Assembly (NCBI RefSeq): GCF_019578655.1
Contig: NC_063257.1
Location: 24,073,939-24,137,938 of the forward strand
Direction: 5' to 3'
Length of the DNA: 64,000 nt
From: Ricinus communis
Taxonomy: Eukaryota; Streptophyta; Magnoliopsida; Malpighiales; Euphorbiaceae
The notes below the pieces were generated by a model, which worked only from the letters and a program-made list of their open reading frames with translations, ran no database searches and was not told where the DNA came from. Shown here piece after piece: positions 21,677-33,984 of the stretch. Made by a program: the position numbers and the translations under genes. The first letter of the stretch is position 1, and every line of letters starts with the position of its first letter.

Positions 21677-22149
21677 CAACTTATTTCACACATAATAACA
21701 AACACTCAATAGACACTAGACTTAATCAACCAATATTCTAGAACAAATATGTAACAACTCAACTAAATAATAGGAAACAACTAAAAATTGCAAGGAATAA
21801 GCAAAGAACATATGAAGTAAACTATACTAACTTGAATTTTAATTTTAATATTATTCTAGGTCCATTTAGTTCTATATTTTCAAATAATTATAATATATTG
21901 ATTGTGTATAGTTTTGTAATTTTAAATAGATAAGTCAAAACTTTATCAAGTTAATTTTAATATATAAATTTATTCTTAAAATATAAAATGGATCTAAATT
22001 ATATTATTATTGTTGATTTGGATGGTAATTATAATATTAACATGTTTAAAAGTAATGTTGATTTGTTTTAACTAAGTACTATGTATAAGTATATCTATAT
22101 ATTTATAAAGGGAGAAAACAAGCAAATAATTAGAGTCATGGTGTTCTCT
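21677..22149. other. AT-rich spacer
   Basis: No ORF, repeat structure or RNA gene recognised. Confidence 0.5.
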
Positions 22150-23493
22150 ATAGCTAGGCCTTATTGGAGGGACTAAAAGATAAATTTTTCCAAAGAAAAA
22201 AATGCCAAACCAGTCCCTCCCCCTTTCTTCTTCTTCCTTTCCCGTGTATAGTCCCTACCTCCACCATTTCTTCAATTTCCACTTCTCCCCACCAAATAGC
22301 CGCTCAGCCTTCTCCTTTCCCTCTTTTCTCACCGGCGAACCATTTTCCTCCACTTTTCTTGCCGGAAAAACGTTAGAGCTTGAGAGGAGGAGGACGCCAC
22401 CAGCTGCCCCGGTTGTTAAAGTCTATTGCCTGCATTTTTTGGCGAAACTGACACCGGATTTGGACTCCTCACCCCTCAAAACCTCAAGACTAGCCCTTCT
22501 CCGCCAGTTATCTTTGCCGGCAGCTATAGTTTCATCTTACGGGAGCAGAAACATTCCTTGCCGCAATCTGGTACTTTCTAGCAAGTTTTGGGTGGTGATT
22601 TTAGCATTTTCAGACTGAGCGCATCTCAAGCTTCACATAGGCATCACTGGATTCGAATTTTAACACCGTTGGCGGTACTCGCTTTCGAACTCCGATGTTT
22701 TCTAGACATGTAAAACTTTAGATTTTTGACTCGATAAAATTTATTTGGACTCAAAAAATTATTTAAATTTTAGAAAATATTAACACTATTAATTATTAAT
22801 TATAAATAATTAATAAATATAATTTAGTTAAATGTTAGATTAATTATAAATATTATGCATTAATTAATGTCATTAATAATTATTAGATTTTATAATAATT
22901 GTGGCTATGAATAATTAAATTAAAATTCCGAGGAATTATTTGTAAGTTGAATTGTGAAATAAATATTAATGTTGGACTGTTATTTATTAATAGTGAACTG
23001 TATTGTGTTGCGAAATCAGAAAAATAATACAGCTATGGGTGACCCAATACCTGTTAAATATTTGATGAATATTATAAGTATTTTTAGCAGGTTCTGCATC
23101 TGTTATACGGGGGGTAAATATCCGTATTTTGAGGGAGGTTCTGTCAAATTTTCGGTAGAATTTCCAAGTCTTGATCAGTCGAGATTTTTAGGCAATTTAA
23201 TTCTAGGAGTCTATGCCTAGGATTAATTATGAAATATTTTATTAATTTAATTATTTTGGTGAAGATAATCCGATGATTCAGCCAGCTCCGCCAGAGACGC
23301 AGGAGTAGCTAGAGGAAATTCGGCAGAACTGTGAGATAAAGTCATATAATCAACTGTACATGTCATTATTTAAATTTAATTGCAACTTTATTTGATTAAT
23401 AATTATTATGATTATTATTAGTTGTATTATTACTATTGGATTTTATTTTTATTATTATCGATATTATTATTATTATTATTATTTGTGCCATTA

Positions 23494-23542
<49 letters not shown>

Positions 23543-24260
23543 CATGATAAATATTGCATTTTAAATTTTATGCACTTCACAACTGATGTTATTTAATTTT
23601 AGTATTTAATGTTAAATCGAATAATATTATGATTGTTTGTGTATCATGTTACTTTTAATATTATTGATGCTAAATATGTAATGTGGTTCGGAATGAGACA
23701 GCAGTGGAACATGCCACCTGATGGGTTGCATCAGGACCACATACGCATCAGTATAAATCAGAGACAGGTAATAGGAAGATATTCATGTGATGTGCCCTGG
23801 TCGAGCATAGCTCTCTGGGCTAATAGAAATTTTAATTTACTGAAGGAAAGGTCTCTAGTCAAGCATTGCTCTGTAGGCGTCAACTGTATTAGTAATTAAG
23901 CAACCAGACTGGATTTAAGGACTCTAGTCGAGCTTTGCTCTCTCGGCACCAATTTTATTGGAATAAGAGAGCCTTTAAAGACTTATAGAATTGGAGTTTA
24001 GGTTTCTACTGAGGTACTCATTCCATAAATGTTAAAATTGTATTTTTTCGAATTATGACATTATATGACATCCATTTTATTATCATATAATATTTTATAC
24101 TATTTTAATAATTATTTAATTTAGATAGTTATATTTATTTTTAGATTATATGAATTTAACTCACTCTCGAGACTGACAGTCTCAAACTTAATTTTTCAAG
24201 TGACAGCTAGGTCTTTTGCATTTTCTTTATTTTGGCAGCCCGAATTCCTCCTTTCTCGGG
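22150..24260 (+). mobile_element. Probable LTR of a gypsy (chromovirus-like) element, solo or truncated
   Basis: The layout is a pyrimidine-rich leader with CCGGCGAACC (22230-22620), an AT-rich middle, TCGAGCATAGCTCTCTGGGC and a variant TCGAGCTTTGCTCTCTCGGC (23802, 23919), and CTCACTCTCGAGACTGACAG (24160) near the 3' end. This resembles long LTRs of plant chromoviruses. Open frames at 22164-22618 lack any domain and are read as leader. Terminal TG/CA and a second LTR were not found, so the borders are approximate. Confidence 0.4.
23462..23541. repeat. (ATT)n microsatellite
   Basis: About 24 ATT/TAT units interrupted once by TTGTGCCATTATA. The purest run is 23497-23541. Confidence 0.9.
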
Positions 24261-25309
24261 CCTAAATATATAAATAACCTTATGAACTTATGAACTTGTT
24301 CTGTTTTTGTAATTGGATCTCCGAATTCAATTTCAATTCAATTTGACTTTTCAACTTTACGGATTGTTATTTTTAATCATTTCATTAATGGTAGTAATAA
24401 AAAATTATTATTCTCACTAACAAAGTTATTTATAATAGACAACATACCTAATTGAGCTCTTGAACTTGTCATGTTTTTGTAATTGACCCCTAAACTTAAT
24501 TTTGAATTGTTATATTGAAACTCTTTAAAAATGAAATTTAAGTATATTGGATTAATTGCCTGTGAATAGTGTATTTTATTAGTTTCAATGTATTATTTAT
24601 TATATTTTAGAATTGTTTTATCAATATATTAAATAAAATAAAATTTATCTCCAAATGATTAAAGTTTTTTACTATCAAGGACTTCATTTTACGCTCCCAA
24701 GCAATGCCTACATTAGTAACCATAGCGAGAAAATATATAACAGACGATTAAAAAAATTATAAATTTTGTTTAAGAACTAAAACTCACTATTTTATTCTTT
24801 TTTTTTGTTTACTTATTTTATATTTTAAATATATTAAAATTTTATTTGAACTTACGCATTTTTTAAATAACATAAAATATACGTGCATAATGTCTATAAT
24901 TTGAGAAGTCCAATTGAATTAGAATTGAGTTCGAGGGGAGGGAGGCAATTGCAAAAACGAGACAATTCTAGGGCCCATTTATGTATTTAGCTAGAATTTT
25001 ATATTTTAATATATCAATATTTTGTTTGAACTTATATATTTTTAGATAACATAAAACACATTGCATAACATTTGTTATAATAACGACCTTTAAAGTTGAA
25101 AAATCTGACTGAATCAAAGTTGAGTTTGAAAGACCAATCGCAAAAGTCTGACAAATACAGAAAGCCATTAATATATTTAGCCTTTCAAGAAATGGTGAGC
25201 TTGACGAGGAAGAAATGGTATAGTTATAACATTTCTAAAATATTTTTATTTAACTTGATGAGGTTGGACTCCATGTAGGTAAAAACAAAAGCCATGTTTG
25301 TATATTACT
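24261..25309. other. Gene-free region with dispersed-repeat phrases
   Basis: GAACTTGT(T/C).TGTTTTTGTAATTG occurs twice (24290 and 24463) with following AATTCAAT/AAACTTAATTTTG blocks, pointing to a degraded small repeat. Short open frames near 24968-25278 show no domain. Confidence 0.45.
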
Positions 25310-25627
25310 AGAGCTATAAATGAACCAAATGTCTTATGAGCTACTCAGAGCTCTGATCGATAAAAAGTTGATTCGAGGTCATTCATTAATTTAAACGAGC
25401 CGAGCTCGACCTTGACAAGGTTTGGTTTGTTAGCTTGCGAATCTGCTTGTTTATTGGCTTGCGAACAGGTTCACAAACAGGCTCATGAGGTCGAACTCGA
25501 TTCATTTATAAAGCTCGCAAACAGGCTCACAATCTAGCTTGTTTATAAAGTTCATGAACATGCTCGTTATAAGTTCGATAATCAGGCTTATGAGCAAGTT
25601 CATTTATAGGCTTGAGCTCGAGTTCAA

Positions 25628-25673
<46 letters not shown>

Positions 25674-26990
25674 TAACTACAACATTTAAATGAAGTATTA
25701 TCATTAGTAAGAACTACTACAAAAATAATAAATAATAAATAGATACATTCTATAACAATTTAATAAAGATATTTTTCAAATTAAATAAAATAAAATTGAC
25801 CTATTATTACAGTTTTCATTTTAGTTATAAACCATTTTATATCATAAAATTTAATTAAATTCTTACAATGGTAAAAATATTTTAAATGTATTCTCTAATT
25901 ATACTAATTCAATAAAAAAAAATTTAATATCAAAACCTTAATTAGTATATAGTAGGTCATAACTAACCAGACACTAGCATGAGAAGAAAATATTAAACAT
26001 TGTGTAAATGAATATAGTCAATGGTATTGTCATTATTGTGAAACCTTAAATATATCTTAACCTTAACACCAAATATTTTCTTTTTGATCTCATGCTCTCT
26101 AGTATTTAAATATCACATATTTGTCCAACTTAAATCGTTGAGTCAATAGAGTAGAGCGTCGTTGTTGGACTATATAGTTTCTTTGAAAAAAAATAATTTC
26201 ATAAAAATCTGGATTGAATTTATGTTTATATTTATAAATAGTAATCAATTTAAAAATTAAGCTAAAATTAAACAAGACTGTAATTTATATAAGTTAATAT
26301 ATTAGTATTATGAAAAGCTTTTAGTTACTTTATTATATCATATTTCGACTATTTTATAATTTAAATTTATTTTGAGTTTTATAAATATTATTCATTTAAA
26401 TGTAAATGCCATTAAAAAAAATAATTGTGGGATTGGTTTATATGCTCTTTTAAGTTAACACAGACTTGTGATATATTTAGTATGGTATTCTTACAATTTT
26501 TATGGATTGTTGGTCTTTACTTTCATCATTCATATTGTTTTAGTAATACTTTTCTTTTTTGCATGTTTTGCTGCTGATGTTGATTATTTTTTTGCAAATT
26601 TATATTTTTTGTTTTATTTTACTATATTTGATACGTTCACTATTTAGTCCTATATTTTTAGATATTGATATTGATTAATATAATCATTAAAAAATGCTTA
26701 ACGAGCCCGAGCTCAAATTATACTTAACGAGCTCGAACTCGAGCTTTTCTCATTATGCAACCACTTAATAAATCAAATTCGAACCGAGCTTGAGCTATTC
26801 ATCGAATCAAACTAGTTGTGAACTAAGCTCGAGCTATTCGTGAGCCTAGTTATTTTCAAATAAGCCGAGTTTGAGCTCCATTATAAAAGCTCGAATCAAG
26901 CTCAAGCTGAACTCGAGCCTCTACTAAAATTAAATGAAACAAGCCTGAACTTATTGATGTTGGACTCAATTCGATTCAATTACAGCCCTA
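25310..26990. mobile_element. Non-autonomous hAT-like element
   Basis: The left end TAGAGCTATAAATGAACC pairs with the complement of the right end (TAGGGCTGTAATTGAATC). Subterminal regions (25330-25620 and 26695-26940) are dense in GAGCTCGA/CTCGAGC motifs in both orientations, a familiar trait of plant hAT elements. Flanks TATATTAC and TACACCAC agree at five of eight bases and differ only by T/C changes, consistent with a decayed eight-base duplication. The interior is AT-rich without a transposase. Confidence 0.65.
25628..25672. repeat. (AAT)n microsatellite
   Basis: About fifteen uninterrupted AAT units within the hAT-like element. Confidence 0.95.
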
Positions 26991-27270
26991 TACACCACGT
27001 CATTAGTGGTGCACCCTAACTCAATTTGGATAAATTTGAAAACAATGCAAAGATAACGAGTCAGAATGGTAATTTTATAAAATATAGATATATTTATAAA
27101 AATGGTCAGAATTAATGATAGATGAGATTGTTTTTCCATGAAAAAAATATAAAATATCTTTTATATAATTATTACTTTTCGTAATCACAGTTCAAAACAA
27201 AAGATACATATTGTATGAAACTTAAGTGTATTGCTCTTAAGACGCATAACAATAGCAATCTAAAATCCAT

Positions 27271-27579
27271 TTATCTTGGCTCTAATAATGTGATGGTGGC
27301 AGTATTAGGTGAACAAGGATTGTGATTGTCGGCTGATGAAGATTTATCCTCTATAATATCCCTCTCAGTGAAAAATCCCAGTTGCTTAGGTTGAGTCAAT
27401 GCACTTCTACCACCCATCATTAGGACCACAGATGACATGCTTGGCCTATCTTCACTCCTTCTTTGTACGCATAATAGACCAATGTGTATTAATCCTAATG
27501 CTTCTGACATATCGCATGAATCTTTTATGGATGTTGCGATCAGCTCTGAAGACCTGTTTTCTTTATGCATTTTTCAAGC
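27271..27579 (-). pseudogene. S-receptor-like kinase, last exon
   Basis: Acceptor CTCAG precedes the exon. It reads (A)*KMHKENRSSELIATS and later HIGLLCVQRRSEDRPSMSSV, the conserved C-terminal lobe of S-domain kinases, ending ITLLEPR and a stop at 27271. The second codon is TGA where the family has tryptophan (TGG), a single-base nonsense change. Confidence 0.88.
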
Positions 27580-27656
27580 CTGAGAGAACATTTTCAGAAT
27601 TAGCATATTCATCAACAGTGTGTGCGTCAAATATATATGTTGTCTGTGACACCTAC

Positions 27657-27807
27657 ATATCCAAGAAGGTTAAGGTTGTGATCTGGATGATGAAATCCTC
27701 TGTTTCTTTTTCCACTTACTATCTCTAGTACCACAATACCGAAGCTGAAAACATCAGATTTGACTGAATAGTAGCCTTTTATAACGTACTCTAGCGACAT
27801 ATAACTA
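27657..27807 (-). pseudogene. S-receptor-like kinase, penultimate exon
   Basis: Flanked by GTGCAG (acceptor) and GTAGGT (donor). It encodes [20 protein letters not shown] and [19 protein letters not shown], kinase subdomains VIII-IX with the structural aspartate of the DVFSFG motif. It joins in frame to the remnant at 27891-27910, which ends VVGT at a GTAAGT donor. Confidence 0.88.
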
Positions 27808-27910
27808 CTGCACGAAATAATCTAGTATAAATTATATTTACTATCATGATAAACATATATATAGCTAAAAGAACTTTGGAAGATACTTACTACGTTCCCA
27901 CCACTTTTGG

Positions 27911-28513
27911 ATTAAGTATGTTAGGCTAAGTCCCATAAATGTTTAGTTTGGCTTTTTACTTATATATGAACCTTATATATTTTGATTTAATGAATGATTT
28001 CTTTGCCTTCATATGTTCATTAGTTTCATTTATTATTATTGGTTGACCATCATATCAATTTAGTAGTAATATGTGTTATGAAAATCTTTAGGTTAAAAGT
28101 ATTAGAAACATCATCTTTACTTTAATCTATGTTGGTATAAGAAACCTAAGTTACATCATTAGTTTGAGTGACTTAGGAAAAAATTCACATCACCATCTCA
28201 TTTGTTAAATTAGGGCTTAAGGGAATTAAGGCGATTACTAAGTAAAAGCTAGACCAAATGCTATTTTATCATATAGTTCATATTAATCATTCTAGTTACA
28301 TATTTATTTTCTGGTTATTTAATTTCTTTTATTGAACTAAAGATCATTCTCAAAACATCGGCTTAGAGTGTTTATATTTATTTTCAGTATTTTGTGTGAT
28401 AGTTGGTCTTTATAATATATGCTCTAAAATCCCTTGTGAGATCGACCTCGTGGTGAGCTTACCCGAACTACCATTCGGTTCGTACATTTGTGAGTACTAA
28501 TTTAGACACATCA
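27911..28513 (+). repeat. 5' LTR, truncated at its outer end
   Basis: Aligns base for base with 37674-38281 (TTGGATTAA.TATGTTAGGC at the start, TTTAGACA.ATCA at the end). The first 656 bases of the 3' LTR have no counterpart; kinase exon sequence abuts instead. Confidence 0.88.
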
Positions 28514-28519
28514 AGTTTT

Positions 28520-28537
28520 TGGCGCCGTTGCTAGGAA
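28520..28537 (+). promoter_or_regulatory. Primer binding site (tRNA-Asp type)
   Basis: TGGCGCCGTTGCTAGGAA, with the first twelve bases matching the tRNA-Asp complement used by Athila elements. The later bases have diverged. Confidence 0.78.
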
Positions 28538-28673
28538 ATTGTATCAATATTATATTGATTAATTGTCAAATATCATTTTTTATGTTTTTTGTGTGTTGCA
28601 TATTATTTATTTTTGTTTTATTTTTTAAATTATATTTTTAAGTTTTTTTTTGAAATTTTTCCTTTGATTTTGT

Positions 28674-29697
28674 ATGCCTAGCAGGAAAACGAGATCAGGT
28701 GATTCATCAACTCAAAATCCCTACAACTTGAGATTAACTGTTAAAAAAATAGAAGGAGACCAAGAGGTAGAGAGTGAGTTTGTACCTCAAAGAAGAATTG
28801 AATTTAAAGAAAAGCTGGAACAAGAGTTGGAAGAAGACGTTGAGATAATGGCTAATGACCAAAGGAAAGTTGCAGCGCAAAGGCAAATGGCCATGAAGGA
28901 TTATACTCGTCCGATAATTGGTAACACTACTTCATGCATAGTCTTAGGTGGTGCATCTAGGAATTATGAGCTAAAGAACATCCATTTTAATATGCTTCTG
29001 TCATTCTATAGTATGCCTAGTGAGGATGCATTGACATTCACTAGAGAGTTTTATGCTATAGTTTACACATTCCAATTATCTAGACTCAATAAAGATCAAT
29101 TAAAGATGAGATGTTTTTCTTACTCATTAAAAGATAAAGCAAAGGCTTGGTTAATGACATTGCCTCTTAATTCTTTGAGAACTTGGGATGAAGTTTATAA
29201 AAAATTTATGAGTAAATTTTACTCACATCAAAAGACCAAAGAATTAAATGCTAAGGTTTCCAACTTTTATCAAAAGGATACTGAATCCTTTCACGAAACA
29301 TGGGATCGCTTCAAATCACTTTTATTACAATGTCCACACTATGGATACCCACTTCCTATGACTAACCAATCATTTTATAATGGCTTAACACAACAATACC
29401 AGTGTATAGTTGATAATGCAGCTGGGGGTGCTATGCTAGAAAGAACTGCTAATGAGGTTTATGACATCTTTGAGATGTTAGGAGCCAGTTCACAACAAAA
29501 GAGTGAGAACAAAAAGAGTAGGAATGAATGAAGTTATGTCTAATAATGAGATGGCTATACAAATAGTCGAATTAACTAAACAAGTTAAGATTCTTGCTTC
29601 AACTAAGAATGTACAAAGCAATGAGGTATGCGATATATGTGGTGTTTATGATCATAGTGCTAACGTTTGTTCATCTTATAATACTTATGCATGAGAT
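28674..29697 (+). pseudogene. Athila-type gag
   Basis: The first ATG after the primer site (28674) opens a 285-codon frame. It has a charged N-terminus, then the gag core LKMRCFSYSLKDKAKAWLMT and TWDEVYKKFMSKFYS, the capsid-like domain that assembles virus-like particles. It stops at 29529. An overlapping frame (29503-29694) continues into a CX2CX4HX4C zinc knuckle, CDICGVYDHSANVC (29628-29669), so a frameshift separates capsid and nucleocapsid parts. A Pro/Asn/Gln-rich linker follows to about 30020. Confidence 0.85.
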
Positions 29698-30042
29698 GAT
29701 TATGAACAGGTTAACTTGATGAAATCTTATCAACCTAGACAACCTAGGAATAATCCATACTCCAACACTTATAATCCAGGATGAAGAAATCATCCAAATT
29801 TCTCCTGGATAAATAATAATCATAACCCACCACAAATACCGAGGAACCAAAACCAGCCCCAGTATCAGAATCAAGAGCCTCAATACCCAAGGAATCAAAA
29901 CCCTCCATTCCCTAATCAAGGAGAAGTCCCTCAAAGAAAACCAAGTTTGGAGGAAACACTCCAATATTTTATGATAGCTACCCATGACAGAATGGAGAGG
30001 AATAAGAAGAAAACTGATTTCATAGAAGCTTCAGTAAAGTGA

Positions 30043-31080
30043 TTGAAAATTCAAATTGGGCAAATTGCTGAAACGGTACAAGAAAATAAGAAAGAAAAAT
30101 TGCCAAGTCAACCTGAGCAAGCTAAAGCAATCACCGTTCTTAAGGATGGTGAGTTATTGGATAATAATGTTGAAAATTTAATTGAAAAAGATTCTTCTTA
30201 CGCAGGTACATCAAAAGAAGATGGACTAGTTGATGTAAAGATAACTGAAGGAGGTTTACAAAAAGAAGGAAGAATAGAGCCCAATCTTTGGCAGAGAGAG
30301 AAAGACAAGGAGACATTTTCAGGACCTAAGTTTCATAAGGAAGCTGAGCCTTATAAGCCTCCTATTCTGTTCCCGAATAGATTGAAAGAAAGCAAACGGG
30401 ATAAGCAATTTTCTAAAATTTTTTATATGCTTTCTAAAGTTAACATTAATTTGCCCTTATTGGATGTGATCAGGAATATGCCAGCTTATGCTAAGTTCTT
30501 TAAGGAACTTAATTCCAACAAGAGGAGATATGGGAACAATGAGAAAGTTATGGTGTCTGAAACAGCAAGTGCAGTTCTTCAACAACAGTTACCTCAAAAG
30601 ATGAAAGACCTTGGAAGCTTTACCGTTGATATTACAATGGGGGACAAAAAAAGTTGCTAAACCCATGTTGGATTTGAGAGCAAGCATCAATTTGATGCCA
30701 TATTCAATATATGCACAACTTGGCTTAGGAGAATTGAAGCCAACTACCATGTCTTTGCAACTGGCTGATAGGTCAATTAAGTATCCAAGAGGCATAGTGG
30801 AAGACTTGCTGATTCAGGTAGGAAAACTGATAATCCCTGTTGACTTTGTGGTTCTAGACATGGAAGGTACATCAGCAAGGGATAAGGAGTAAACAATACT
30901 CCTTGGTAGACCTTTCATGAAAACTACCAAGACAGTTATTGACGTGCATAATGGGAAGCTGACTATGATAGTCTTGGAAGAGACTATAGAATTTAACGTA
31001 TTTGATTTTCTAACTATATCTCCTAGCACTTCAATTGATGAATGTTCATATGTTGATTGCATGAATTATTTTGTTTATGA
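30043..31080 (+). pseudogene. Athila-type protease region
   Basis: Two open frames (30043-30660 and 30611-30892) cover the linker and retropepsin, with a shift near 30640. The core reads MLDLRASINLMPYSIYAQLG. The DLG triad seen in the sister element is DLR here, next to the catalytic aspartate. LADRSIKYPRGIVEDLL and, after a stop at 30890, ILLGRPFMKT close the domain. Downstream sequence should enter reverse transcriptase but instead reaches the RNase H side near 31180. Confidence 0.82.
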
Positions 31081-31184
31081 AACATATTTATAGGATAAGG
31101 ATGAGAAGTTAGAAGTTGCATTAACATTGGAAAAGCATGAAGAAGGTTTAGATGAAGAAGTCTTAGACTTACAGCTAAAGATAT

Positions 31185-31660
31185 TAACTTTGTTCTTTAT
31201 GATGCATGCTTATCTGCTTTTAACATCTTGAAAAAAAGATTGACTAGTGCACTGGTTATTGTGGCACCTGATTGGCCTCTTCCCTTTGAAATCATATGTG
31301 ATGCATCTGATTATGCTATAGGAGCGGTCTTGGGTCAAAGAGTTGATAAAGCATTACATATAATATATTATACTAGCAAAACTATTGATGATGCTCAAGT
31401 AAACTATTCGACAACTGAAAAAGAATTTCTAGCTGTTGTATATTCACTAGACAAATTTAGATCTTACTTGGTGGGATCTAAAGTCATTGTTCATTCAGAT
31501 CATGCAGCTTTGAGATATCTTTTAACTAAGCCTAATGCTAAACCACGGCTTATTAGGTGGGTGCTCTTATTGAAAGAATTTGATATAGAGATAAAAGAAA
31601 AAATGGGAGTGAAAATGTAGTAGCGGATCACTTTCGAGGTTGATTTCTGATTTTGATAAC
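31185..31660 (+). pseudogene. RNase H domain of the Athila-type element
   Basis: From about 31190 the frame reads [18 protein letters not shown], the connector that normally follows the reverse transcriptase thumb. The RNase H core [15 protein letters not shown] (catalytic Asp), [20 protein letters not shown] (catalytic Glu) and [13 protein letters not shown] (catalytic Asp) follows, in open frame 31228-31620. The catalytic residues are present. It ends at a stop with a slipped frame. No reverse transcriptase palm (YVDD-type box) is found upstream. Confidence 0.85.
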
Positions 31661-31661
31661 C

Positions 31662-33000
31662 TTGGTTCTAAAAAAATAATTAATGAGACTTTCCCTGATG
31701 AACAATTGTTTGTAGTAAATCATGAGCCATGGTATGCTGACATTGCAATGTGGTGTAATGAGAACTGACTTAACTTGGCAGGAAAAAAAACAATTTCTAT
31801 CAGGGTGTAGGCATTATTATTGGAATGACCCGTATTTGTTTAAACTTTTTTCTGATCAAATGATTAGAAGATGTGTTCCTGAAGATGAGCAACAAAGCAT
31901 TTTGGCCTTTTGCCATGAAATGCATTGTGGGGGTCACTTTAGTAGTAAGAAAACAGCCTACAACGTTTTGCAATCAGGTTTCTTCTAGCCTTCGTTATTT
32001 AAAGATGCTCATATTTTTTGTACTAAATGTGATAGGTGCCAAGGTAGTGGAAATATTAGCAAACGAACTGAAATGCCTCAGACTTTTAAATCTTGTGGTT
32101 GAACTATTTGATGTGTGGGGTATTAATTTTATGGGACCATTTCCACCTTCTCATGGTTATGAATATATACTTGTTGTTGTTGATTATGTGTCTAAATGGA
32201 TAGAAGCAATAGATACACGAACTAATGACGCTGAGATAGTATGCAAATTCGTACAAGATAATATTTTTAGCAGGTTTGGAACACCTATAGCAATCATTAG
32301 TGATGAGGGAACACATTTTTATAACAAGACATTTAGCGCATTACTAAAGAAATATGGAGTAACTCATAGAGTTGTAACACCTTATCACCCATAAACATCA
32401 GGACAGGTGGAAGTTAGTAATAGACAAATTAAGTCAATACTTGAGAAATCAGTGCCTCCATCTAGAAAAGATTGGGCTATGCACTTGAATAATGCCCTTT
32501 GGGCATATCGAACGGCTTATAAAACACCGATTAGAATGAGATCTTATAGATTAGTATACAGCAAAGCTTGCCATTTACCGGTCGAATTAGAACATAAAGT
32601 ATATTAGGCTATTAAGAAGCTTAATATGGACTTAATTAAAGCAGGTGAAGAGCGTTTGTTGCATCTAAACGAGCTAGAAGAAATGCGTAGTGAGGCATAT
32701 GAGAATGCCAAGCTATACAAAGAAAGGACCAAGAAGCAACGTGATAAGAGTTTACTTCATAAATCTTTTGTCCCTAGAATGAAAGTATTATTATTTAACT
32801 CACGCTTTAAACTTTTTCCAGGAAAGCTTAGATCTAGATGGAACAGACCCTTTGAAGTAATAATGGTTTTCAATCATGGTGCGGTGGAATTACGTAACAT
32901 TAAGACCCAAGACAAAGTTAATGGCCATCGCTTAAATCCATATTATGAAGGGATGACCTATGGACATGAAGTGGTGTGCATGGAAGCACTTCAAATTTGA
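31662..33000 (+). pseudogene. Integrase of the Athila-type element
   Basis: Pieces in three frames form an integrase: zinc-binding HHCC region ([10 protein letters not shown] near 31912, CTKCDRCQ near 32020 in a shifted frame), then the DDE core in 31873-32394 and 32407-32607, and the C-terminal [10 protein letters not shown]...[12 protein letters not shown] in 32626-33000. The first acidic residue is lost: WGINFMGPF instead of WGIDFMGPF. The second (SDEGTHF) and third (VEVSNRQI) are recognisable. Stops at 32392 and 32605 also break it. Confidence 0.85.
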
Positions 33001-33399
33001 AATAACCTTTGTCAATGTCTAGCTATAGACAATAAATTTAGCACTTGTATATTACATATTTTCTATTTTTACTATTTTAGTTTTCAATTTAAAGTATTTT
33101 CTCGCTTTCTTTTTAGGAACCTGCAAGAGATTCAACCATCCGAGCACATACACGATCATTAAGTACAACAAAGGAGCTTTATGTGGTAACACTTAATTTA
33201 CTAGTCAATATTATGCTTCAAGTATTTATAAGATTATGTGTATTATATAAAGGTCATTTAGTTAGGATTTGAGTATCCCTTGCAATGCTTGTCTTTAGTT
33301 AGGAATTTAGTCTTAACTCTAGTCAAGTCCCCCTTGGTAGCTTAGTTTGTCTATTATTATTAGATACAATTTTATTTTAAAAAAAGAATTTAAGTCGAG
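33001..33399 (+). other. Spacer downstream of integrase
   Basis: AT-rich, no ORF or recognised element. It leads into the GC-rich island. Confidence 0.55.
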
Positions 33400-33690
33400 C
33401 GAGCCACGTTGCGGCAGCGAAATTTCACACGGGCCCGTAGCAGAGTCATGGCAGGAACGCACGGGCCCCAAGCAGCAGTAGCCAGCAGCCAGGAAGGAGA
33501 TAGTAGGTCGCGACCTAGCGGGGCTACCGCGAGCCGAGGATGCTCCCACGAGGTGCATAGTAGCGGCACCCCGCGAGCCGCGGATGCTCCCATGTGCAGT
33601 AATGGCGCCCGCAGTGTGCACCGCGAGGTGTGTGCAGAGGCGCCTGGCGCATGCGATCAACAGCATCCGCCAGGGGGGCGACCACCCTAA
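33400..33690 (+). other. GC-rich island within the Athila-type element
   Basis: A sharp compositional change to roughly 60-65 percent GC by eye, with repeats of GAGCCG.GGATGCTCCCA (33532, 33577) and CGCGAG. Long open frames on both strands result from composition. It is related in position and phrases to 20475-20768. It may be a structured RNA or regulatory block upstream of the post-pol ORF. Confidence 0.55.
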
Positions 33691-33779
33691 AAAAACAAAA
33701 AGAGTTGAGCAACTTTAATTTGAAATACATTAGGACTCCAAAGTTGTTCATCTCCCACCAAAACACCAAAAAGAATTTT

Positions 33780-33984
33780 ATTTGAATTCAAAAACACCCC
33801 TCCCCAAAACCCTAACCCTCACATAGAACTCTATTATTTTCTCTCCTTTCCTCCATTAACACCATATCCTATTTTCTCTCTCATCATTTTTCTTTCTTTC
33901 TCTATAAAAAAACCTCAATTTTTCTTCCAAAACATCAAAATCTTTTCCCACCAATCTCTATTCTACCTATTCTATAAGTAAATA
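33780..33984 (+). promoter_or_regulatory. Pyrimidine-rich leader before the post-pol ORF
   Basis: AACCCTAACCCTC, CTCCATTAACACC and long CT-rich runs end at the ATG at 33985. TCTATAAAAAAAC at 33900 could be a TATA box but lies only 85 bases from the ATG. The same arrangement follows the GC block at 20475-20768. An internal promoter or subgenomic leader is inference. Confidence 0.35.

Noticed and set aside
22164..22618. Two overlapping Ser/Pro-rich ORFs with possible host gene start
   Set aside because: Pyrimidine-rich leader composition explains them; no domain, and the context looks like an LTR.
23408..23596. Tyr-rich ORF
   Set aside because: Translation of the (ATT)n microsatellite.
33409..33769. 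Several long ORFs on both strands
   Set aside because: GC-rich island with few stops in any frame; no domain and no consistent frame.
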